Assembly: GCA_010015675.1 (NCBI GenBank)
Contig: ML976996.1
Location: forward strand, 386,140 to 438,407
Origin: Byssothecium circinans
Lineage: Eukaryota; Ascomycota; Dothideomycetes; Pleosporales; Massarinaceae
Reading direction: 5' to 3'
Length of the DNA: 52,268 nt
Shown here: in pieces, positions 45,564 to 52,268 of the stretch
How the letters are laid out: every line of letters starts with the position of its first letter
Numbering within the stretch: the first letter of the stretch is position 1
Position numbers and translations under genes: made by a program
Notes under the pieces: generated by a model
The model's input: the letters and a program-made list of their open reading frames with translations, nothing else
Told to the model about the DNA's origin: nothing
Databases searched by the model: none

Positions 45564-46873
45564 ATGTCCGCTACACCCACACCCCGCGATGCCGGACTCC
45601 CGCCTCCAGCCGTCCCCGCCGCACCATCATCATCGTCGATCCAAACCCCTTCACCACCAAATCAAATACCAGCCTCCCGTTCCTCCGATACCACCAAGCC
45701 AACCATCCTCCACCTGGGCGACGACATAAGATGGAACCACGACCTCTACGCGGCACTCCGCCGTACATTCAACATCGAAAGGAGCTACTCCATGGGACGA
45801 GACGAGTTCAAAAAGGCGCTGGAGGAAAAGCGATGGGGCGACTTCGTGGGCATGTATCGTCCTTTTTGGAATACGGGAGGTGAGATGGGGAATTGGGACA
45901 GAGAGTTGATGTAAGTCTCCGTAAACATATCCACACTCAACTCCCCCAACAAGACACACTCCACCCCTTTATCCACAAGAAGATACACGACGAAATGCTA
46001 ACCGGCAAAAAACCAAGTTCCCTCCTTCCCCCAAGCTGTAGAATATACGCCTCCGCCGGCGCAGGCTTTGACTGGGTCGACACGCGCACGCTCGCCGCCC
46101 ACAACATAATCTACTGCAACTCGGCCTCAGCATGCACAGAATCCGTCGTCGACATCGCAATCGTGCACATCCTCTCCACCTACCGCGCGCTCCCCTGGTC
46201 CTTCCTCGCCGCGCGCTCCTGCGACCCGCTGCAGTTCCACGACGCGAACCAGAACATCGCCGCCGTGACGCACAACCCCAACGGCACTGTCCTAGGTATC
46301 GTCGGCTTGGGTAAGATCGGGTTCCGGTTAGCGGTCAAGGCGGCTCTGGCGTTTGAGATGAGGGTGTGGTATCACGATGTCGTCAGGTTCGAAGGCCGGG
46401 AGAAGGAGTTGAAGGATAAGGGCGCGGGGGATGTGAGATATTGTCCCACACTTGAAGAACTGCTCGGAAATTCGGATTGCGTAGTCCTCTGCACGCCCTT
46501 CTCGGGCTCGGTGCTGCTTTCTACGGAGCAGTTCGCGCAGTTCAAATACGGCGCGAGACTGGTGAATATCGCGAGGGGGAAACTTGTGGATGAGGAGGCG
46601 TTGGCGGTGGCGCTGGATGAGGGCAAGGTAAGCGCTGCGGGGTTGGATGTTCATGAGCATGAGCCGGGGGTTAATCAGGTGTTGGCGATAAGGAGGAATG
46701 TTATGGTCACTTGTCATACGGCGGGGGCGAGTGTGGAGAGTCACGTGGGATTTGAGAGGTTGGGGATGGAAAATTTGTTGGGGTGGTGGAGGGAGGGGAG
46801 GAGCGGGGTGATTAGTGCGGTGAATTTGGAGTGGTTGGTGGATGACGAGGGTGAAGAGGGCGAAGGGAAATGA
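45564..46873 (+). CDS. D-isomer-specific 2-hydroxyacid dehydrogenase
   Basis: Exons 45564-45910 and 46018-46873, with a 107-bp intron, give 400 residues. The first 45 residues are Pro/Ser/Thr-rich and disordered. The Rossmann motif G-I-V-G-L-G-K-I-G lies at 209-217. The catalytic triad is complete: Arg 302 in N-I-A-R-G, Glu 329 in D-V-H-E-H-E-P and His 349 in T-C-H-T-A-G. Y-A-S-A-G-A-G-F-D forms the substrate loop. Such enzymes reduce glyoxylate, hydroxypyruvate or other 2-keto acids with NAD(P)H in the cytosol. The splice was chosen because it turns E-L-I-S into an open frame and removes an in-frame TAA at 45912. It lies 413 bp upstream of the monooxygenase on the same strand. Confidence 0.92.
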
Positions 46874-47286
46874 AAGATGAGGAGGGGAGTGCGGTGTGAG
46901 GCACTTCTCAGAAAGATTCTAAACGAGATTACAGCATTTAGAGTATCTTTCTAATCTGTGAAGACCCGATCTAAAAGGCGTTTCTCAACTTATACGGATG
47001 TCGATAGCATGGGGTGAAAGAAAACGGCACGTGCCTTCAAATTCACCAACCTGATCTCCTGCTAAATCCGACTCGGCATGAAACCAAAGTTATCGATAAG
47101 GCAACATCACACCACATCATATTCATCTCCTCTGCTCTTCATCTCTAAGCTTACCAACCAACAGCAGCAAAGAACTATTGCGCGAAAGATATAGCCGAGC
47201 ACGTCATTGTTGTACCTCAACTTATCGATCAAACGCTTTACCATGGAACTCTCCAGCTTAAGATCCTGTAGAGACTTCACGCGACG
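46874..47286 (+). promoter_or_regulatory. upstream region of the monooxygenase gene
   Basis: About 410 bases without a gene between two plus-strand genes. C/A/T-rich leader sequence precedes the ATG at 47287; a cggcacgtgcc palindrome (CACGTG core) lies near 47025. Confidence 0.5.
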
Positions 47287-49019
47287 ATGTCCACTTCTTC
47301 AGGCAGATCGGTAGCCATTATTGGTGCCGGCGCGGCTGGTATGTGTACGCGCCCGCAGAAAAGCGGCATTGCTGACATTTTGCAGGTGCGATTACTGCAG
47401 TAGCATTTGCGTCTGAAGGCACGTTTGATACCATCCGAGTATTTGAGCGGCGAGAGGTTCCGGGTGGAACATGGTGAGTACCTTACTGATCCACTATTTG
47501 TGTGCTGAGAGTCACTTACTCGACCTTAGGATATACGATGTGGATCCGTCACCACCCACTCAACTTCATCCAGGAAAACTTCCCCCAGATATCGACCCTC
47601 CACTAAAGGCGCCAAGTAGCTTTCCTTCTGCCACAGCACCCTCGGGCCAGGCTCGCTTTGACAGAACTCCCATCTATTCTGAGCTCACGTGAGTACTATA
47701 TGTCCCACGAATCGCTATCAGTACAGTCCGTTGCTCATGTTGCGGAAGGACTAATGTTCCCGAAATCGTAATGTCTTTCTCGGATGAGAGATTCGCTTAT
47801 GGGCCTTTTGCACCGCACTGGGTGCCGAAACAGTATATTCAAAACTACTTCTCGTCCCATCGTGCAGATCAATACCTCGTCTTGAACACCACAGTTGAAG
47901 ATGTTTCTCGGATAGCCCCACGAGGCTCGCGTAGCGAGCGTTGGAAACTGACTCTGCGGCGATACGATCCGATAGAGAAAGCAGACATTTGGTGGCAAGA
48001 GGAATTCAACGCCGTGATTATAGCCAACGGCCATTATTCGGTTCCATTTGTAAGCATACCAAACAACAACAATAACAAAGATAAACTGACAATATTGCAT
48101 TTAGATACCTTCCGTAAAAGGGCTAAACGAATACATGGCAGCCTTTCCCGGCCGGGTTTCCCACTCCAAAACCTACCGCTCCGCAACGCACTACACGAAC
48201 AAGCGCGTCCTAATCATCGGAAACTCCGCCTCCGGCCACGACATAACCACCCTCCTCTCGAAATCCGGCACCACCCACCTCCCAGTCTACCAATCCCGCC
48301 GGTCGCGCTCGCGCTGGGACGGCGAATCCCCACCGCCAGGAATCTCCTGGAAGCCCATTGTGCGCGAATACGACGCTGTCACCGGCGCCATCGTTTTCGA
48401 AGACGGAAGTGTCCTTGATGATATTGATGCTGTTATTTACTGCACTGGATATAAACCCTCGTACCCTTTCTGGAACGCAAAAGCCAACGGAGGTCCACTG
48501 TACGACTACGACGAAAACCGGCTTAGGGGATTCTACCAACACACTTTTTCTCGTGCGTTTCCGAATAGTATCGCGGTCGTAGGTATCCCCCGCGTGCTCA
48601 CCTTCCGCTCCTTCGAGTACCAGGCCGTAGCCCTCGCGCGTCTCTTCTCCGGGCGGAATGCAAAACCCCTTCCTCCGGCCGTGGAGATGGAGGCGTGGGA
48701 GAAAGAGAGAGCGGAGATGGTGAAGAGGGAGGGAAGGGGGTTTCATACGATTCTGTGGGATGATGGGGAGACGATTGAGTGGTTTCGGTATTTGTATGAG
48801 TTGGGTGGGTTGCCGGTTTTGGAGGGGGAGGGGAGGTTTCCGCCGGTGCTGGATAGGGAGACGAGGTGGGCGTATGACCATATTAGGAAGTATCCGGAGC
48901 CGGGGAAGGGAGAGTTTGGCATTGAGGGTGTGGAGGGTGAGGAAGAGGAGAATGGGGATGGGGATGAGGGGTGGATCTTTGTGGAGAGGGGCGGGAAAGA
49001 TAGTGCGTATTTTATATGA
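47287..49019 (+). CDS. flavin-containing monooxygenase
   Basis: Five exons (47287-47338, 47386-47473, 47530-47688, 47749-48049, 48105-49019) with introns of 47, 56, 60 and 55 bp give 504 residues; every junction keeps phase. The FAD motif G-A-G-A-A-G is at the N-terminus and straddles the first intron. The family fingerprint F-P-G-R-V-S-H-S-K-T-Y spans 214-224, followed at once by the NADPH site V-L-I-I-G-N-S-A-S-G. Y-C-T-G-Y, the later FAD/NADP loop, is present. Enzymes of this group oxygenate nitrogen, sulphur or ketone substrates. The C-terminal 60 residues contain an acidic run. No membrane anchor is seen, so it is probably soluble. The substrate is unknown. Confidence 0.93.
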
Positions 49020-50562
49020 TGGAATACGAGGCTTGATGAGCCGAGAGCGAAGGCCAGCAATCGACAGTACAGTAACAAATGAGATGATACCAAAGCCGAG
49101 AAATGACTTGAAAGCCTTGTCGCTAGGCTCCTCAAGGATTTTATATGCTCTAAAGATGGTGGAGATGTTGGTACGGCGATAAGATACTCCGACTGTGTTG
49201 TTATAAGGCTTTCTAGAGCTCAATTATATTAACGGTACTACTAGCTACTAACGTGTTATTTTGAATTCCGTCCGTAAATTCTGCCTCTACAATACCCTCA
49301 TGATAGCTCAAGAAGGGGTATAGGCGAGTGAACTGTATACCTGTAGTTGCTTGATCTCCGGCACCTGTTAGCCACAAATCTGTGGAATAATCATATTGCA
49401 CACAGTATAATGTTCTTCTAAATCCGCTAAAGGAGGAGTTAGTTAGATTCTCAAGGTGTGTAGGTAGCTAAGATAAATCCTGTTCAATGTCGGAAGTCAA
49501 CAGCGCAAGGCTGTGTAGCTTCTTTAGAGACACCAATCCACGGAAATCTGAGTGTAAGTCTTAACAGCACTGCCTAGATTTTAAATAAGCCTATTTAATT
49601 ATATTCTGCAGGACTTTGTTAAATAATAATTAACTAGAGCTTCTGCAAAGTAGGGAATCTAGGAGGCCACAAACTGGAAATAACTACATATGGCGTGATA
49701 TTAAAATAGTAGCAGATAGGGAATTATTACGCCAAGTAGTAGTAAGGCAGTCTTTTGCTAAATAATTAATTTAAGCCAGCTTAATCTAATAAGATAATGG
49801 CAAATAGACCATGTTCTAGTCCGCGACCGAGGACGCATCCCAGAAGCAGTCAACTTATCGATACCGACTTGATTCGAACTTGTATTGACGAGAAGTTTTG
49901 CGGGGAGGTTGGTAGTGTGGTGTAAGGATGCGCCCACAGTCATGTGATCAGCCTGAACCATTGGTTTTTACCCGAGCTGCTCTCGATCATTATCATCATC
50001 ATCAACCCACCATGTAATACCATTAGTTTTAGTTCTTCTTTGTACAATACAGTATCGAACCGTTCTTTTGACAGTACTGAGCTGTTCCTTCAATCCACTC
50101 TTTTACATAGCAATCTAATGCTCTCTTTATCCTATCAACCTTCTTCCGATTGCGGGTCAGAGTCCTATACGCTCCTGATACACATCAGTAGACGGCTCGC
50201 AATATGCTGAATCAACCAGGAAGTATAACCCTTCGCGATGGAACGGCCCATCCTTCGGTTAGAAATTACCCTCGAATATGGGATCATGCGGTTGCTGAGC
50301 TCACCTCCGGCAGCAGAAGACGGTATACTGGGCTCCTCCGGCAGCAGAGGACGGTATATTGGGCTCTTCTGTACCACGGTATTTATCTTGTAATAGGAGC
50401 TCGAATCCGTCATTCGGACCCGCTACTGGAGCGTGCCCTCACTACTGCAGGCTGCTGATGCTGAAAGCCCCGCACTCTGGGGACCCAAACCCCGCATGAC
50501 CAGGCAGTGAGAACGGAAGTAGTGGTCACGTGCTCGGCCAACGCAACTAACGGTGCGAATGG
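49020..50562. other. 1.5-kb AT-rich transition between genes and transposon
   Basis: Composition shifts to AT-rich around 49200 and many frames fill with TAA and TAG, suggesting RIP-decayed DNA to about 49800. A 62-codon minus-strand frame at 49213-49401 is open and protein-like but not recognised; it may be a remnant. From 50200 GC rises. A tandem 31-bp repeat is at 50304-50365. Confidence 0.5.
50304..50365. repeat. tandem duplication, 31 bp times two
   Basis: Two adjacent units, 50304-50334 and 50335-50365, each starting cctccggcagcaga and ending tgggct, differ at two bases (A/G and C/T, both transitions). Confidence 0.85.
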
Positions 50563-50602
50563 TACAGTAGACAAGCAGTTTTGTACCGTGTTTACCCTGC
50601 GT

Positions 50603-50634
50603 GACGGCGTAACGCCCAGGACGGCGTAACGCCC
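50603..50634. repeat. sub-terminal direct repeats of the transposon
   Basis: The 15-mer gacggcgtaacgccc occurs at 50603-50617 and 50620-50634. Each copy holds a near-palindrome (ggcgtaacgcc), a form expected of a transposase binding site. Confidence 0.75.
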
Positions 50635-50747
50635 GCTCCGAACACCAAAATCAACACTACAACATGAAGCTATTGAGCCACGTACAATAGCTATTATCAT
50701 AAGAGTTTTTAGTGTTAAGCTCTATAGGCCCTAATTAGTATATATAG

Positions 50748-52268
50748 CTATCTATATTTTGCTGGGAGCTTAATTGCTCGGCCGTGTCGTGATTGAGATG
50801 GCGGCAGAGCTGCTGCAGCACCTGAGGCCTCACTACTACCCTCACGCTGCGTAGCTACTCTCTTTTTTAGACCTGCCTTAGTAGATGCCTTAAGGAGTCT
50901 CCTCTTGCCTCTTTGGGCAGCTTTTTGAGCTTGCTGGAGTCGTTGTTGAGTCCTACGAGCTGCCTGTCGTGAGGCTCGATCAGCAGCCTCACGAGCCTTC
51001 TCCTCCTGCCTTATTAATCGAGCTGCTGCCCTTGCTGTACGCCTCTGTTGAACTGCCTGAAGCTTCTTCTGCCTCTTCTCTATACGTACGCGAGCTGCCT
51101 CAGCTTTCTGCTGTTGTAGTTGCTCCTCCTCGAGCCCTTGTTGGTGCTGGCGATCACGTGCCTCCTTCACCTTCCTTGGGGACCAGAATACAGCCCCACC
51201 GTGATACTCCTCCTCTGCCTCTAGAGGCAGAGCTCTGCCTCGCTTTCTACGCTGCCTCTCGTTGATGAGAGCCTCCTTGAGTCTCACATTCTCATGCTCA
51301 GCTAGTACTGATCTGATCGAGAGCTGGTGGATCGTCTGGTTGAGCTTTGAGACCTTTCTCTAGTCTCTATCAGCGACAGCGTGATCGACTAGCTGCCTAA
51401 TCTTCCTCCAATCAGAGGCGCTTAAGGCTGAGGAGTCGCTATCGCTCGAGCTGCCCTGTATAGGCTGGCTATTGAATCTCTTAAGTATCACCTCTAAGTT
51501 AAGAGGTGAGAGGCCAGTTGCCTCAAAGGCCTTAAGTATAGTCTCCTTCTTGAACGAGGCCTCCCAGGCAGCCATAAACATGGGATAGAAGTCTCTCTTG
51601 CTCATTGAAGTGAGCCCTTGGCACCTCTCCATGAAGGCTGCTACCTGGCCTGAGTAGGCAGAGGAGAGAGGCTTAAACATGACGACGTCGAGCGGCTGGA
51701 GCGTGTGGGTTGAATGAGGTGGATAGATTGCGAGGAGAATTTGATTACGATCGCAGTACTCGATAAAATCCATCGTGAGGTGAGATCCATGGCCATCTAG
51801 TATAAGTAATCAATAGCTCCGCCTAGCCTTCGGCTTTGTAGAGCGATCAAATACTTGTTTAAGCCAGGCTAGGCCTATATCATTGTTCGTCCATCCTGAG
51901 GGTGATGAGGCAAAGTAAGCTTAGTGATCGTCGGGATTGAACGCCTGCAGCCAGCTATCCTGTATTGAGCCGGAGGCTGATTGATATATGAGGCTTGGCT
52001 CAAGGTGAGATCCATCGGCGCATATACAGGCCAGCAGCGTTATCCACGCTCGTGAGCCATCCTGGATGTGGGCCTTGATCTTTCCCTCCTCATATAGCCT
52101 CCTGCTGAACACCCACTTTGAGCGAGTAAGTACTCCTAGCATGAAGCCCTTCTTATCCATATTGTACATATTACGAGGCTCTATATCGTATTGGCTGAGC
52201 TTACTGCGTAGGAGCTCAAAGTAGAGGCTGTACTTTGACTGAGAGTCAGCCTGGTGGCGTGAGCGATC
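50748..52268 (-). pseudogene. transposase of the pogo-type element, three nonsense changes
   Basis: Read from the right edge, the frame shows Y-N-M-D-K-K-G-F with the first catalytic Asp, then L-L-I-L-D-G-H-G-S-H with the second, then T-L-Q-P-L-D-V with the third, so the DDD triad is intact. After it comes a Ser-rich hinge and a long, highly charged Arg/Gln/Ala-rich coiled coil to the TAG at 50748. Three stops break it: TAA near 51921, TGA near 51813 and TAG near 51360. Each can be explained by one C-to-T change on the coding strand (CAA, CGA, CAG), the pattern of light RIP. The N-terminal DNA-binding part is outside the window. Confidence 0.85.

Larger units (their letters stand above)
50565..52268 (-). 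mobile_element. pogo/Fot1-type DNA transposon, right part outside the window
   Basis: The minus strand encodes a Tc1/mariner superfamily transposase of the pogo (DDE_1) type. The 3' end of the element is likely at 50565: a TA dinucleotide at 50563-50564, the usual target of this family, precedes CAGTAGACAAG, and CAG is the usual pogo terminus. Sub-terminal repeats follow (50603-50634). The other terminal repeat lies beyond the window, so the boundary is unconfirmed. Confidence 0.7.

Noticed and set aside
47471..47692. Separate small ORF beginning inside the monooxygenase
   Set aside because: It is exon 3 of the monooxygenase read together with its upstream intron.
41000..49019. Secondary-metabolite cluster around the Zn2Cys6 factor, dehydrogenase and monooxygenase
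   Set aside because: No backbone synthase is present and intergenic distances are ordinary, so position alone does not support a cluster.

Overview
The window is nuclear DNA of a filamentous ascomycete (Pezizomycotina). Genes have short GT-AG introns (about 45-125 bp) and typical fungal content: SPA2 polarity protein, ING and HDAC chromatin proteins, a Zn2Cys6 factor and CAZymes. The transposons show the C-to-T (CpA to TpA) decay of repeat-induced point mutation (RIP). A Dothideomycete (Pleosporales-like) is my best guess; this is inference, not shown by a marker gene.

Layout. Positions 1-10757 are an AT-rich, RIP-degraded nest of retrotransposons. It holds a forward Ty3/gypsy chromovirus with its 3' LTR, a second copy of the same family in opposite orientation into whose gag the first has inserted, and a Ty1/copia relic truncated before its reverse transcriptase. 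The copia relic ends abruptly against the C-terminal stump of an MFS transporter (to 11106). From 11.7 to 49.0 kb the DNA is ordinary gene space: a small acidic protein, a short-chain dehydrogenase, a 5.6-kb stretch with no supported gene, an Ala-Pro-tailed orphan, a frameshifted MFS transporter, a secreted amidohydrolase, a secreted acetylxylan-esterase-type CE1 enzyme, a GH43 glycosidase, SPA2, a Yng2-like ING/PHD protein divergent from a Hos2-type histone deacetylase, a Zn2Cys6 regulator, a 2-hydroxyacid dehydrogenase and a flavin monooxygenase. After 49 kb the DNA turns AT-rich again and ends inside a minus-strand pogo/Fot-type DNA transposon that carries three nonsense changes, all explicable as C-to-T.

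How genes may work together. The CE1 esterase and the GH43 enzyme could both act on plant arabinoxylan or its breakdown products, with the neighbouring secreted amidohydrolase as a possible partner; the spacing is too loose to call a cluster. The ING protein (probable NuA4 acetyltransferase subunit) and the HDAC share a 276-bp divergent promoter, pairing opposing chromatin activities. No secondary-metabolite backbone gene is visible. The most unusual items are an antisense coiled-coil reading frame between pol and the 3' LTR of the chromovirus, a 270-residue N-terminal extension on the HDAC, a 49-bp near-perfect palindrome, and an acidic tail lying out of frame behind the Ala-Pro protein.
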